Assembly: GCF_004011825.1 (NCBI RefSeq) | Contig: NZ_RKLO01000005.1 | Location: forward strand, 186,001-250,000 | DNA length: 64,000 nt | Source of the DNA: Rhodococcus xishaensis | GTDB lineage: Bacteria; Actinomycetota; Actinomycetes; Mycobacteriales; Mycobacteriaceae | Direction of reading: 5' to 3' | In this document: one piece after another, positions 39,416 to 49,254 of the stretch | Position numbering within the stretch: position 1 is the first letter of the stretch | How the letters are laid out: each line of letters opens with the position of its first letter | Notes under the pieces: generated by a model | Seen by the model: only the letters and a program-made list of their open reading frames with translations | Databases searched by the model: none | Told to the model about the DNA's origin: nothing | Made by a program: the position numbers and the translations under genes

Positions 39416-39892
39416 GTGACCAACACCCTCGAAGCCAGCATCGAGATCGCCGCCTCCCCAGAGGCGGTGTGGGAGATCGTCTCCGATCTCAAGCGAATGG
39501 GCGAGTGGAGCCCGCAGTGCCGCAAGATGCTCATGTCCGGTGAGGTCCGCGAAGGCGCCACGACCTTCAACATCAATCGCAAGGGCCTGCTGGTCTGGAC
39601 GACCAGGTCCAAGGTCATCCGCTTCGAGCCGAACGAAGCCATCGCATTCCGCATCAAGGAGAACTTCACCATCTGGTCCTTCACCCTCGAACCGACCTCC
39701 ACCGGTACCCGGGTTGTCCAACGCCGCGAAACCCCGAACGGCACGAGCAAACTGTCACAGACGCTCGTCAAGACCATCTTCGGTGGCAACGACTCGTTCG
39801 AGGCCGAATTGATCGTGGGCATGAACGCCACTCTCGCCCGGATCAAGAACGAGGCCGAAACCGCGAGCGCCGGAGCCCTCGGATCCCACTAG
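39416..39892 (+). CDS. SRPBCC family polyketide cyclase/START-like protein
   Basis: 158 residues with the START-like pattern of Polyketide_cyc2 proteins: ASIEIAASPEAVWEIVSDLK, a WSPQCRK turn, RFEPNEAIAFRIKENF and a C-terminal helix. Such proteins bind hydrophobic ligands; no enzyme activity can be assigned. GTG 39416 follows GGAGAGAAC. The last four codons lie in the first copy of a 13-bp tandem repeat, which supplies the TAG stop. Confidence 0.78.
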   Translation: MTNTLEASIEIAASPEAVWEIVSDLKRMGEWSPQCRKMLMSGEVREGATTFNINRKGLLVWTTRSKVIRFEPNEAIAFRIKENFTIWSFTLEPTSTGTRVVQRRETPNGTSKLSQTLVKTIFGGNDSFEAELIVGMNATLARIKNEAETASAGALGSH

Positions 39893-39948
39893 CGGATCCC
39901 ACTAGCGGATCCCACTAGCGGATCCCGCCGGCACAGGATCCCGCTAGC
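39881..39948. repeat. 13-bp tandem repeat at the end of the SRPBCC gene
   Basis: GGATCCCACTAGC occurs three times head-to-tail (39881-39893, 39894-39906, 39907-39919), followed by two degenerate copies (39920-39932 and 39936-39948). The first copy contains the stop codon. Because 13 is not a multiple of three, changes in copy number would not alter the protein end as long as copy one stays. Confidence 0.85.
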
Positions 39949-40040
39949 ACGTGGCCACCCACCGGTTCTCGGTAGTCGCGTAACCTGTGTTAGCTGGAAC
40001 GGCGAAAATCGTCGCTCAACCCGACCGGTAAGAGGAGCCC

Positions 40041-40754
40041 GTGGCACGTCGACCGACACCCCCTGGCAGCCCCCAGCCCACTGGCGTCGGCCACGTGATC
40101 GGCCTCGTCAAGGGTGCTGTCCCCCCGCTTCACCCCGCAGGCCTGCCCTTCGTGCTGGCCCCGCTCGCAGTCGCGGCACTCGGCCGAAATCGAAAGTGGG
40201 TACGTCGGGCAGGGCTCGCCTCCGCGGCCGCGTGTGCGACGTTCTTCCGTCATCCCCGCCGCGTGCCGCCGAGGCGCCCCGGCGTCGTCGTCGCTCCTGC
40301 GGATGGTGAGGTCGCGCTCGTCGACACCGCTGTGCCGCCCGCCGAACTCGGGCTGGGCGACCAGCCGCTGCCGCGGGTCAGCATCTTCCTGTCCGTGCTC
40401 GACGTCCACGTCCAACGTGTCCCCGTCGCCGGTGTCGTGAAGAGGGTCGTCCACCAACCCGGACAGTTCCTGTCCGCCGACCTCGCGGACGCCAGCGAGG
40501 TCAACGAGCGCACCAGCATGCTCATCGAGACCGCCGACGGCCGCCATGTCGCCGCCGTGCAGATCGCCGGACTGATCGCCCGCCGGATCGTTTGCAACGC
40601 CCAGGAAGGTGACGCGGTCGCCATCGGCGACACGTACGGCCTCATCCGCTTCGGCTCACGCGTCGATACGTATTTCCCCGTCGGCACCGCACTGCTCGTC
40701 GAGCGGGGCCAACGCACCGTGGGTGCCGAAACAGTCCTCGCACAGCTGCCGTGA
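40041..40754 (+). CDS. psd: Phosphatidylserine decarboxylase
   Basis: 237 residues, the short actinobacterial form. It converts phosphatidylserine to phosphatidylethanolamine. The proenzyme is cleaved to generate a pyruvoyl group at the Ser of [11 protein letters not shown] near the C-terminus. [26 protein letters not shown] and the hydrophobic segment [14 protein letters not shown] are present. GTG 40041 has GAGGAG at good distance. It overlaps pssA by 4 nt. Confidence 0.94.
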   Translation: MARRPTPPGSPQPTGVGHVIGLVKGAVPPLHPAGLPFVLAPLAVAALGRNRKWVRRAGLASAAACATFFRHPRRVPPRRPGVVVAPADGEVALVDTAVPPAELGLGDQPLPRVSIFLSVLDVHVQRVPVAGVVKRVVHQPGQFLSADLADASEVNERTSMLIETADGRHVAAVQIAGLIARRIVCNAQEGDAVAIGDTYGLIRFGSRVDTYFPVGTALLVERGQRTVGAETVLAQLP

Positions 40755-41593
40755 GACCACCCCGCCCGAGTCGGCAGCACGCAGTCCGGTTGCTACCCAG
40801 CATCATCACGGTCCTCGCGCTGTGCGGCGGACTGTCCGCCGTCAAGTTCGCGCTCGACGGTGAGCTCGGCACTGCACTTGCCATGGTCGGCGCCGCCGCC
40901 GTCCTCGACTCGCTCGACGGCCGACTCGCCCGCATGCTCGACGCGACCAGCAAGATGGGCGCCGAACTCGATTCCCTCTCCGATGCCATCTCGTTCGGCG
41001 TGGCTCCCGCGCTGGTTCTGTATGTGACCCTTCTCGACAGCAACAGTTTCGGTTGGATCGTCGCGCTCCTGTACGCGGTGAGCATCGTGCTCCGGCTCGC
41101 GCGATTCAACACGCTGCTCGACGACGACACGGTGCCCGGCTACGCGAAGGACTTCTTCGTGGGCGTGCCCGCCCCTGCCGGCGGGCTCGTAGCGCTCGCC
41201 CCGATCGCCGCCTACAGCCAGTGGGGCGACGGCTGGTGGTCGTCGACGGGCGTGGTCACAGTGTGGACGCTCCTGTCCGCGACGCTGATCGTCAGCCGCA
41301 TCCCCACACTCGCGATGAAGACGGTGTCAGTGCCGCCGCGCATGGCCGCCGGGTTGCTCGCACTGGTCGCCCTCGCTGCCGCAGCGTTGGTCACCTATCC
41401 GTACGTACTGCTGCTGGTGCTGGTGTTCGTGTACCTCGCACACATCCCGTTCGCGGTCCGCTCGCAGCGCTGGGTCGCCGCACGTCCTGAGACCTGGGAC
41501 ATCAAGCCCGCCGAGCGCCGCGCGATACGCCGCTCCCCGAACGGCAACCGCAGCTCCTCGGCAGCGAGGCTGGGCCTGCGCCGACCGAGGTAG
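40751..41593 (+). CDS. pssA: CDP-diacylglycerol-serine O-phosphatidyltransferase
   Basis: 280 residues, multi-pass. The CDP-alcohol phosphotransferase motif [11 protein letters not shown] followed by [12 protein letters not shown] has all eight conserved residues (D..DG..AR........G...D...D). It makes phosphatidylserine, the substrate of the psd product. GTG 40751 overlaps psd by 4 nt, so the two act as one operon. The C-terminal 35 residues are basic. Confidence 0.95.
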   Translation: MRPPRPSRQHAVRLLPSIITVLALCGGLSAVKFALDGELGTALAMVGAAAVLDSLDGRLARMLDATSKMGAELDSLSDAISFGVAPALVLYVTLLDSNSFGWIVALLYAVSIVLRLARFNTLLDDDTVPGYAKDFFVGVPAPAGGLVALAPIAAYSQWGDGWWSSTGVVTVWTLLSATLIVSRIPTLAMKTVSVPPRMAAGLLALVALAAAALVTYPYVLLLVLVFVYLAHIPFAVRSQRWVAARPETWDIKPAERRAIRRSPNGNRSSSAARLGLRRPR

Positions 41594-41634
41594 GTTCGAC
41601 GGAGCGAATCCGGTGCCACACTAGGCTTACGGGT

Positions 41635-43833
41635 GTGACCTCGCCCGAACTGACACTCACGGTCCGGCTCAACACCTCTGCCGCGGACGCCCGCCGTGGC
41701 GTCGTGCGCCTGCACCCCGAGGTGCTCGCCGCGCTCGGCCTGCGGGAGTGGGACGCGATCGCACTGATCGGCGCCCGCCGAACCGCCGCGGTCGCCGGAC
41801 TCGCACCCACCGGTACCCCCACCGGCACGGCCCTGCTCGACGACGTCACCCTGTCGAACGCCGGGTTGCGCGAGGACTCGACGGTCGTCGTCACACCCGT
41901 CACCGTGTACGGCGCACGCGCGGTCACCGTCAGCGGTTCGGCCATGGCGCGGCAGTCCATCTCGGACACCACACTGCGGCAAGCGCTGCTCGGCAAAGTG
42001 CTCACCGTCGGTGACGCGGTGTCGTTGTTGCCCCGAGACCTCGGGCCGGGCACCAGCACCGCGTCGGCGACCCAGGCGCTCTCTCGGACCTTCGGAGTCA
42101 CTTGGACGTCGGAGTTGCTGACCGTCACCGGCGTCGACCCGTCGAGCGGTCCGGTGAGTGTGCAACCGAACTCGGCTGTGAGCTGGGGATCGGGGGTGAC
42201 CGACTCCCGCCCGGCCCCGTCAGCGGTCGCGGCTTCAGCTTCGTCGGCGCTCGCGCCGGTAGTGACCGAACCCCGAACGTCCGACGTCGTCCCGGTCGAG
42301 GACCTCGTCGGCGCCCAATTCCAGGCCGCGAAGCTCTCCGAGTGGCTCACCCTCGCCCTGGACGAACCCGAACTGCTTCACAAGCTCGGCGCCTCACCGC
42401 ATCTCGGTGTTCTCGTCACCGGACCTGCTGGTGTCGGCAAGTCGATGCTGGCGCGATCGGTCTTGGCGAATCGTCGAGTTGTCGAACTCGACGGGCCGGG
42501 TGCCGGCGCGTCCGAAGCACAGTCGCGGCTCGAGCGTGTCACCGCGGCCGTCGACGCGGTGCGCTCCGGCGGCGTGCTGCTCGTCACCGACATCGACGCA
42601 CTGCTGCCCGCGGTGCGCGAACCAGTCTCGACGCTCATCCTCGACCAACTGCGCCGCGCGGTGGACACCGAGTCGGTGGCGCTCGTCGCAACCACCGCGC
42701 ACCCCGAGTCGCTGGACGACCGCTTGCGCTCACAGGATCTGTGCGACCGCGAACTCTCGCTGCCGCTGCCCGACAGCACCGGCCGCCGGCAATTGCTCGA
42801 ACTGCTCCTCCGCAAGGTTCCCACCAGCGATCTCGATCTCGCCGAGATTTCCTCACGCACGCCTGGATTCGTAGTCGCCGACCTCGCGGCCCTGTGCCGA
42901 GAGGCCGCGCTGCGGGCCGCGTCACGCGCGAACAACACAAAGCAAGAGCCACACCTGACGCAGCATGACCTCCTCGGCGCCCTCGAGGTGATCCGGCCGC
43001 TGTCCCGCTCCGGTACGGAGGAACTCGCGATCGGCACCGTCACCCTGGACGACGTCGGCGACATGGTCGAGACGAAGCAGGCGCTCACGGAAGCGGTCCT
43101 GTGGCCCCTACAGCATCCGGATTCGTTCGCACGCCTGGGCGTCGACCCCCCGCGCGGTGTCCTGCTGTACGGCCCACCGGGCTGCGGCAAGACCTATCTC
43201 GTTCGGGCCCTGGCCAGTTCTGGACAGCTGAGCGTCCACGCCGTCAAGGGCGCGGAGCTGATGGACAAGTGGGTGGGCGCGTCGGAGAAGGCCGTGCGTG
43301 AACTGTTTCAGCGAGCCCGAGACTCGGCTCCGTCGCTCATCTTCCTCGACGAGATCGACGCGCTCGCGCCGCGCCGCGGACAGAGTTCCGACTCGGGCGT
43401 CTCCGACCGGGTCGTCGCCGCACTGCTCACCGAACTCGACGGCGTCGAACCCCTTCGCGATGTCGTCGTGCTCGGCGCCACCAATCGGCCCGACCTGGTC
43501 GATCCCGCCCTGCTGCGACCCGGACGACTCGAGCGCCTGGTGTTCGTACCACCGCCGAACGCGGATGCGCGCACGGAGATCCTGCGGACATCGGGCCGGT
43601 CGGTGCCGCTCGCCGCAGACGTGGACATCGACGCTCTCGCACAGGACCTCGACGGCTACTCGGCCGCGGACTGCGCGGCACTGCTACGAGAGGCGGCGCT
43701 CGCGGCGATGCGACGCAGCGTCGACGCCGCCGATGTCACTGCGGACGACGTCGCTGCGGCGCGCGAGAAGGTGCGGGCATCCCTGGACCCGGAGCAGGTG
43801 GCACACCTGAAGGCCTATGCCGAAAGCCGCTGA
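41635..43833 (+). CDS. Cdc48-like tandem AAA+ ATPase
   Basis: 732 residues. An N-terminal double-psi barrel-like region (about 1-200) precedes two AAA+ modules, as in Rv0435c. D1 has Walker A GPAGVGKS (263-270) but its Walker B reads LLVTDID, with Thr318-Asp319 in place of Asp-Glu. D2 has a full GPPGCGKT (513-520), LIFLDEIDAL, NRPDLVDPALLRPGRLE and sensor residues. D1 may therefore bind ATP without efficient hydrolysis. GTG 41635 has TAGGCT seven bases upstream, a leaderless start. Likely an unfoldase, possibly linked to the proteasome; partner unknown. Confidence 0.9.
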   Translation: MTSPELTLTVRLNTSAADARRGVVRLHPEVLAALGLREWDAIALIGARRTAAVAGLAPTGTPTGTALLDDVTLSNAGLREDSTVVVTPVTVYGARAVTVSGSAMARQSISDTTLRQALLGKVLTVGDAVSLLPRDLGPGTSTASATQALSRTFGVTWTSELLTVTGVDPSSGPVSVQPNSAVSWGSGVTDSRPAPSAVAASASSALAPVVTEPRTSDVVPVEDLVGAQFQAAKLSEWLTLALDEPELLHKLGASPHLGVLVTGPAGVGKSMLARSVLANRRVVELDGPGAGASEAQSRLERVTAAVDAVRSGGVLLVTDIDALLPAVREPVSTLILDQLRRAVDTESVALVATTAHPESLDDRLRSQDLCDRELSLPLPDSTGRRQLLELLLRKVPTSDLDLAEISSRTPGFVVADLAALCREAALRAASRANNTKQEPHLTQHDLLGALEVIRPLSRSGTEELAIGTVTLDDVGDMVETKQALTEAVLWPLQHPDSFARLGVDPPRGVLLYGPPGCGKTYLVRALASSGQLSVHAVKGAELMDKWVGASEKAVRELFQRARDSAPSLIFLDEIDALAPRRGQSSDSGVSDRVVAALLTELDGVEPLRDVVVLGATNRPDLVDPALLRPGRLERLVFVPPPNADARTEILRTSGRSVPLAADVDIDALAQDLDGYSAADCAALLREAALAAMRRSVDAADVTADDVAAAREKVRASLDPEQVAHLKAYAESR

Positions 43834-43854
43834 GTGGCAGGTAGCGTCGGGGCG

Positions 43855-45204
43855 ATGACCTCGAACGTCCGCTCGTCCCTTTCAGGCGTGGCCGTTCTGT
43901 TCGCCGGGATCCTGGGCACGTTCGTGCTCATCAGCCCACCCCAGTCGGGCTCGATGTTCAGCGCGACCGCACGCCAGCTGGAGGCTTGGAACCGCACCCT
44001 GCCCACGGGTATCGCGGTCGGGTGTGTGCTCGCCGTAATCGCGTACGCCGCGATGCAGCGCGCGGCATCGGTGCGCCCGGCGTGGATCGTGGCGGTCGTG
44101 GCGACGGCCGTGCTGATCGCGGCCCGCCTGATGGTGCCCGGCGTGAGCAATCTCGACCAGCTGACTCTGCTGTACTACACCAAGTGCGTGGCCGGGGGTG
44201 TCCTGCTGGGTGCGGCGGTGGCGGCCGGGTGGTCGCGTGCGCTACCCCGGCTCCTCCTGACCGGCGCCGTCATGTCGACGTTCGTCGTCGCCCACACCGC
44301 GCACACCGCCTGGTCGCCGAGCACGTCGATGCTCGGTGAGCCGTTCTGGTGGGTGCTCGTGCCCGCCCTGGCCCTCGCCGCAGTGTGCGTGGTGATCGAT
44401 ACCGAAGAACCCGCACGCACCGACGGCACGGTCGTGCGGGAGGTGATTGCGGCCGTCGTGACGCTGACGCTCGCGCATCGACTGCTCGGCGAGTGGATCG
44501 ACGGCCAGAGCGGATCCCGGTTCCGGCTTTGGGTCGTCGTCGGCCTGTGTCTCGTGCTCGTCGTCGCGCTCACCGAATACTGGGCCCGGCGCCTCGACTC
44601 ACAGTTCCTGCTCGCGGCGACAGCGGTCGCGGCCGCCGCGCCTTTCGTCACGACAGTGCTCGCAGGGGGCCATCTTCGGCTGACCCCCTGGGTGCCGGTC
44701 ACGGTCGGGGTAGCCGCGGTGGCGGTCGGCGTGTCGGTCGGGCGGTGGCGACCGGCGCCCCTGGCCGGTCTTGCCACGCTCGCCCTGATCCCCCTGATCA
44801 CCGCGATCGATCCCACGTCCACCGACAGCCAGGCGTGGTTCCTCGCCCAACTCGCGGTCCTCGGCGTGGGAATCGGGCTGGCTCTCGGCGCGACGCTGCC
44901 CGACACCGGAGCCCTAGCCGCCCTCGGACTGGTGGTGCCGCTGCTGTCGCTGGTGTTCACAACCGTCGTCGGTACCACGACCACGTTCGAGACGTTCACC
45001 GCGTACGCGCCGTTGACGAGCAGGGACACCGAGCCGCTGCGGCTGTACGCCGAATCCGACTCGTTCCTCACGGCCCTGGTCGATCAGTCGGCGCCCCACA
45101 TCACCTTCGACCGCGGTGCAGCCGTCGCGCTGCTGCTCGTTGTCGTGTTCTGCGCGCTCGCGATTCGCGGACTGCGGGCCCGTCCCGTCCCGCGCACGGA
45201 CTGA
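43855..45204 (+). CDS. Polytopic membrane protein of unknown function
   Basis: 449 residues with roughly 12 hydrophobic helices and little soluble sequence; first helix SLSGVAVLFAGILGTFVLIS, last AVALLLVVVFCALAIRGLRA. No transporter signature was recognised. ATG 43855 has TAGCGT seven bases upstream, supporting this start over an in-frame GTG seven codons earlier. It lies 21 bases after the AAA ATPase gene and converges with the Nudix gene. Confidence 0.72.
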   Translation: MTSNVRSSLSGVAVLFAGILGTFVLISPPQSGSMFSATARQLEAWNRTLPTGIAVGCVLAVIAYAAMQRAASVRPAWIVAVVATAVLIAARLMVPGVSNLDQLTLLYYTKCVAGGVLLGAAVAAGWSRALPRLLLTGAVMSTFVVAHTAHTAWSPSTSMLGEPFWWVLVPALALAAVCVVIDTEEPARTDGTVVREVIAAVVTLTLAHRLLGEWIDGQSGSRFRLWVVVGLCLVLVVALTEYWARRLDSQFLLAATAVAAAAPFVTTVLAGGHLRLTPWVPVTVGVAAVAVGVSVGRWRPAPLAGLATLALIPLITAIDPTSTDSQAWFLAQLAVLGVGIGLALGATLPDTGALAALGLVVPLLSLVFTTVVGTTTTFETFTAYAPLTSRDTEPLRLYAESDSFLTALVDQSAPHITFDRGAAVALLLVVVFCALAIRGLRARPVPRTD

Positions 45205-45211
45205 CGCTTCG

Positions 45212-45235
45212 CGCGCGGGGACGAATCTCCGCGCG
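45212..45235. terminator. Bidirectional hairpin between membrane protein and Nudix genes
   Basis: 10-bp arms (45212-45221 and 45226-45235) with one mismatch and a 4-base loop fill the 31-base convergent gap. Confidence 0.7.
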
Positions 45236-45658
45236 TCAGTCGACCAGATCCAACTCTTTCAATCGCGCGAAGACGAGCCGCGAACCGGGCGCAGTCTCGG
45301 GCATCGCGGTGTACTCGGCTTCGGTGAAGTAACGGATCTCGGCGATCTCACTGGTGGCCCGAGGTTCATCGACGAGCTCGGCGAGGAAGCAGGTCATGTG
45401 TAGCCGGACGCCGTGGCGGTGTCCGAAGGCCGGGGCTTCGAAAACCCCCAACTCGTAGAGGGTTCCGGGTGCGATGTCGGTGTCGAGTTCCTCGCGAATC
45501 TCCCGGTGCAGAGCCTGTTCCGGGGTCTCGCCGGGATCGATCTTTCCCCCCGCCATGTAGAACGCGGTCTTGCCGGCCGACCGGGCCTGCAGCATGCGGC
45601 GATCGCGGATGTGGGCGAGCGCAGCGGTACGGATCGGGGTGAGCTTCTCGTCAAACAC
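45236..45658 (-). CDS. Nudix hydrolase
   Basis: 140 residues. The Nudix box is GGKIDPGETPEQALHREIRE followed by ELD, with all catalytic Glu residues. It cleaves nucleoside diphosphate derivatives, substrate unknown. GTG 45658 has TACGTT seven bases upstream, so a leaderless start is likely. It is divergent from the Mrp operon. Confidence 0.88.
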   Translation of the reverse strand: MFDEKLTPIRTAALAHIRDRRMLQARSAGKTAFYMAGGKIDPGETPEQALHREIREELDTDIAPGTLYELGVFEAPAFGHRHGVRLHMTCFLAELVDEPRATSEIAEIRYFTEAEYTAMPETAPGSRLVFARLKELDLVD

Positions 45659-45856
45659 CCGTCGAAACGTACTCGCGTTGCACGCTCCTCGCCGACCCAG
45701 CCGAGGCGTGTCCGGTTTCGTTGTTGAAAGGCTTGTCTCGGTCCGCTCAGTAGTATGGCCTCGTAGCCCACTCTGCTAGCTAAGCGAACGGTCTACTCGA
45801 CTATCGGCTCAGGCCGATTCGTCACCCCGCCGCCCGACGACCCGACGGAGTGAGAA

Positions 45857-48691
45857 TTGCTTGTCGTATTGATCGCTCACGCAGTAGCGGCTGTTCTGGC
45901 TCCGCTCGTCGTGCGATCGATGGGGCGTAATGCATTCTTCCCGCTCGCTCTGGTACCTCTGGGAAGCCTCGGCTGGGTTATCGCGAACTGGGGTCAGGAA
46001 CGCGACCTGCATATCCAGTGGGCACCCGGCCTGTCGATGGACATCGACATGCGGTTCGACTCGCTGGCCGCGATCATGTCCGTCCTGGTCCTCGGTGTCG
46101 GAACGCTGATACTGATCTACTGCGCCCGCTATTTCACCGACGACGAACCCCGACTCGGCATCTTCGCCGCCGAGATGATCGCGTTCGCGGGCGCCATGTT
46201 CGGCCTCGTGACCAGCGACAACATGCTCATCCTCTACACGTTCTGGGAACTGACGACCGTCCTGTCATTCCTGCTGGTGGGTCACTACGCCGAACGAGCA
46301 ACCAGCCGCCGCGCCGCCACGCAGGCACTGCTGGTGACCACCGCAGGCGGCCTCGCAATGCTGGTCGGCATCCTCATGCTCGGGCAGTTGGTGGGCAGCT
46401 ACAACCTCTCCGACGTTGTTGCGAACCCGCCGAGCGGCTGGCTCGCGAGCGTCGCGCTGGTACTGGTCCTGACCGGTGCACTGTCGAAGTCCGCAATTGT
46501 GCCGTTGCACTTCTGGCTGCCTGGTGCGATGGCCGCGCCCACCCCAGTCAGCGGCTACCTGCACGCGGCTGCGATGGTCAAGGCTGGCATCTATCTCGTC
46601 GCGCGACTGGCGCCCGGGTTCGCGGACTCAGCACCGTGGCGGATCACGATCATCACACTGGGCCTTGCGTCGATGCTGCTCGCCGGCTGGCGTGCGCTGC
46701 GCTCGTTCGACCTCAAACTGGTGCTCGCGTTCGGCACCGTCAGCCAACTCGGGTTCATGATGGTGCTCGTCGGTCTCGGATCCCGCGACGCGGCCCTCGC
46801 CGGTATGACGATGATCATCGCGCACGGACTGTTCAAGGCCGCACTGTTCATGGTGGTCGGCATCATCGACCACAGCACCGGCACCCGCGACATACGCAAA
46901 CTCGCCCACCTGGGTGCGAAGGCTCCGTGGCTGGCCGCCGTCGCCACGCTTGCGGCCGCGTCGATGGCCGGGCTGCCGCCCTTCCTCGGGTTCGTCGGCA
47001 AGGAGGCCGCACTCGAATCCATTCTCGAGGCGAACGTGCTCGAGCCGTGGGCACAGACCGCAACCGCCGCCGCCATCACACTCGGGTCGATCCTCACCGT
47101 CGCGTACAGCATCCGGTTCGTGTGGGGTGCGTTCGGCCGCAAACGGTTACGGCAGCCGAGCCCCGCGGTCGCGGACATGCACGCCCCGGGCGCACTGCTG
47201 CTGGCCCCATCCGCGGTCCTCGCGGTCGCAGGTCTGCTCGCCGGCCCGCTGTCACCGCAGCTCGAGAAGCTACTGACGCCGTACTCGACGACACTGCCCG
47301 CCGGTCCGCACGCCGACTACCACCTGGCTCTGTGGCACGGGGTCACCACTCCACTGCTGCTCACCGTCACGATCGTCCTTCTCGGTACGGTGCTGTTCGT
47401 AGCCCATCGCTGGGCTGTGGCCCGCCTGCAGTTCAAGAATCCGCCGCTCGGCAACGCCGATCGCGCGTACGACGCCACGCTGCGGGGGATGGACGCGCTG
47501 TCGATGCGCCTCACCGGTTTCACCCAGCGCGGCTCGCTGCCGCTCACGCAGTCGACGATCCTGGCGACGTTGGTGCTGTTGCCCATGATCGTGCTGGCGC
47601 TGTATACCGACGCTTGGGCCGAGTTCCGGCTGTGGGATTCTCCGCTGCAGTTCACCGTCGGCCTCGGGATGATCGGCGCCGCACTGGCCACGACGGTGAT
47701 GCGCAACCGCTTGGCAGCGGTGATCCTCGTGGGACTGACCGGCTACGGCTGCGGAGTGCTGTTCGCGCTGCACGGGGCGCCTGACCTGGCACTGACCCAG
47801 TTCCTTGTCGAGACGCTGACCCTGGTGATCTTCGTGCTGGTGCTTCGCAAACTGCCCGCCGAGATCGACGAACGTCAGTCAGTCGGTTTCAAACTTCCCC
47901 GCGCGCTCCTTGCGATCGGTGTCGGCGCCGGGGTCACCACCCTCGCCGCGTACGCGGTGAACGCCCGCAACACGGTGCCGATCCACTACCAGTTGCCGGA
48001 GGCGGCGTATGTACTCGGCGACGGCCGCAACGTGGTGAACGTGCTACTCGTCGACATCCGTGCGTGGGACACCTTCGGTGAGATCTCGGTGTTGCTCGTC
48101 GCGGCCACCGGTGTCGCGAGCCTCGTGTTCCGGCACCGCCGCTTCGGGACCGCGCCGCGTGTGGCCGACGCCCCCACCGTCGTGCTCGACGCGGCATCGT
48201 CGAGTTCGGAGACGACCTGGCTGCGCGGCGGCGATCTGATCGACCCGCGACACCGGTCGCTGGTGCTCGAGGTCACCACCCGCCTGATCTTCCCGACGAT
48301 GATGGTTCTGTCCGTCTACTTCTTCTTTTCCGGCCACAACGCGCCCGGTGGCGGCTTCGCAGGCGGGCTCACGGCCGGGCTGGCCCTGGTACTGCGATAT
48401 CTCGCCGGCGGCCGGTACGAACTCGGCGAGACCGTCCCCATCGACGCGGGCAAGATTCTCGGCCTCGGCATCGGCCTCGCCGCCGGGACGGCGGTGGCCT
48501 CGCTGTTCCTCGGCGCCCCACCGCTGTCTTCGGCGGTGTTCGAGGTGACGCTGCCACTGCTCGGTGACATCAAGCTCGTCACCGCTCTCTTCTTCGACCT
48601 AGGGGTGTACCTGATCGTTGTAGGCCTCGTGCTCGACGTACTCCGAAGCCTCGGGGCCCGACTCGACGCGCGGGAGGAGGTGAACGCGTGA
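45857..48691 (+). CDS. mrpA: Na+/H+ antiporter subunit A, MrpA-MrpB fusion
   Basis: 944 residues, polytopic. The N-terminal two thirds is the NuoL/ND5-like proton channel of MrpA (TFWELTTVLSFLLVGHYAER, GAMAAPTPVSGYLHAAAMVK), then an MrpA C-terminal region (GAPDLALTQFLVETLTLVIF) and an MnhB domain at the C-terminus (SGHNAPGGGFAGGLTAGLAL). The fused A-B form is usual in actinobacteria. The start is a rare TTG at 45857, chosen because GGAG lies seven bases before it and no ATG or GTG precedes the first helix. First gene of a six-gene operon with 4-nt overlaps. Confidence 0.93.
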   Translation: MLVVLIAHAVAAVLAPLVVRSMGRNAFFPLALVPLGSLGWVIANWGQERDLHIQWAPGLSMDIDMRFDSLAAIMSVLVLGVGTLILIYCARYFTDDEPRLGIFAAEMIAFAGAMFGLVTSDNMLILYTFWELTTVLSFLLVGHYAERATSRRAATQALLVTTAGGLAMLVGILMLGQLVGSYNLSDVVANPPSGWLASVALVLVLTGALSKSAIVPLHFWLPGAMAAPTPVSGYLHAAAMVKAGIYLVARLAPGFADSAPWRITIITLGLASMLLAGWRALRSFDLKLVLAFGTVSQLGFMMVLVGLGSRDAALAGMTMIIAHGLFKAALFMVVGIIDHSTGTRDIRKLAHLGAKAPWLAAVATLAAASMAGLPPFLGFVGKEAALESILEANVLEPWAQTATAAAITLGSILTVAYSIRFVWGAFGRKRLRQPSPAVADMHAPGALLLAPSAVLAVAGLLAGPLSPQLEKLLTPYSTTLPAGPHADYHLALWHGVTTPLLLTVTIVLLGTVLFVAHRWAVARLQFKNPPLGNADRAYDATLRGMDALSMRLTGFTQRGSLPLTQSTILATLVLLPMIVLALYTDAWAEFRLWDSPLQFTVGLGMIGAALATTVMRNRLAAVILVGLTGYGCGVLFALHGAPDLALTQFLVETLTLVIFVLVLRKLPAEIDERQSVGFKLPRALLAIGVGAGVTTLAAYAVNARNTVPIHYQLPEAAYVLGDGRNVVNVLLVDIRAWDTFGEISVLLVAATGVASLVFRHRRFGTAPRVADAPTVVLDAASSSSETTWLRGGDLIDPRHRSLVLEVTTRLIFPTMMVLSVYFFFSGHNAPGGGFAGGLTAGLALVLRYLAGGRYELGETVPIDAGKILGLGIGLAAGTAVASLFLGAPPLSSAVFEVTLPLLGDIKLVTALFFDLGVYLIVVGLVLDVLRSLGARLDAREEVNA

Positions 48692-49254
48692 GTGCCGATC
48701 TCGCTTCATTGGTCCTCATCGGTGTGCTCTCCGCCGCGGGCGTGTACCTGCTGGTCGAACGCAGCATCACCCGGATGCTGCTGGGCCTGCTGCTGATCAG
48801 CAACGCCGTGAACCTGCTGATCCTTACCGCCGGTGGCCGCGCGGGCAACCCCCCGATCGTGGGCAGCGAACCGTTCCGTGAGGAGGCGGCCGATCCACTC
48901 GCGCAGGCAATGATCCTGACCGCGATCGTCATCACCATGGGTATCGCCGCGTTCGTGCTCGCCCTCGCATACCGGGCGTTCAGGATCACCACCATGGACC
49001 GAGTCGAGGACGACACCGAGGACACCAAGGTTTCCAAGCGGCGCAGCCCCGCCGAGGCCCCCGATCGCGACCGCTCCGACGACCCACTGACCGGCGCCCC
49101 GAGCAAGAGCGGCGACGCCTTCGACTCCGCGGGTAATCCGATACCCGTCGACCTCCTCGAAGATCCCGAGGACTACCAGTCCTACCAGGATCTACACGGC
49201 GAGGAAGACGAAAAGGAATCCGGCGGCATGGGATCCGGGGTACCGAGAGGATGA
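48688..49254 (+). CDS. mrpC: Na+/H+ antiporter subunit C (MrpC) with long acidic tail
   Basis: 188 residues. Residues 1-105 are the NuoK-like MrpC core with three helices (LLGLLLISNAVNLLILTAGG and LAQAMILTAIVITMGIAAF). About 80 further residues form a charged, disordered-looking tail (DRVEDDTEDTKVSKRR, later EDPEDYQSYQD). Usual MrpC is about 115 residues. GTG 48688 overlaps mrpA by 4 nt and its stop overlaps mrpD. Confidence 0.92.
   Translation: MSADLASLVLIGVLSAAGVYLLVERSITRMLLGLLLISNAVNLLILTAGGRAGNPPIVGSEPFREEAADPLAQAMILTAIVITMGIAAFVLALAYRAFRITTMDRVEDDTEDTKVSKRRSPAEAPDRDRSDDPLTGAPSKSGDAFDSAGNPIPVDLLEDPEDYQSYQDLHGEEDEKESGGMGSGVPRG

Noticed and set aside
39881-39948. CRISPR-like repeat array
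   Set aside because: Units are 13 bp, directly adjacent with no spacers, and no cas genes are present.
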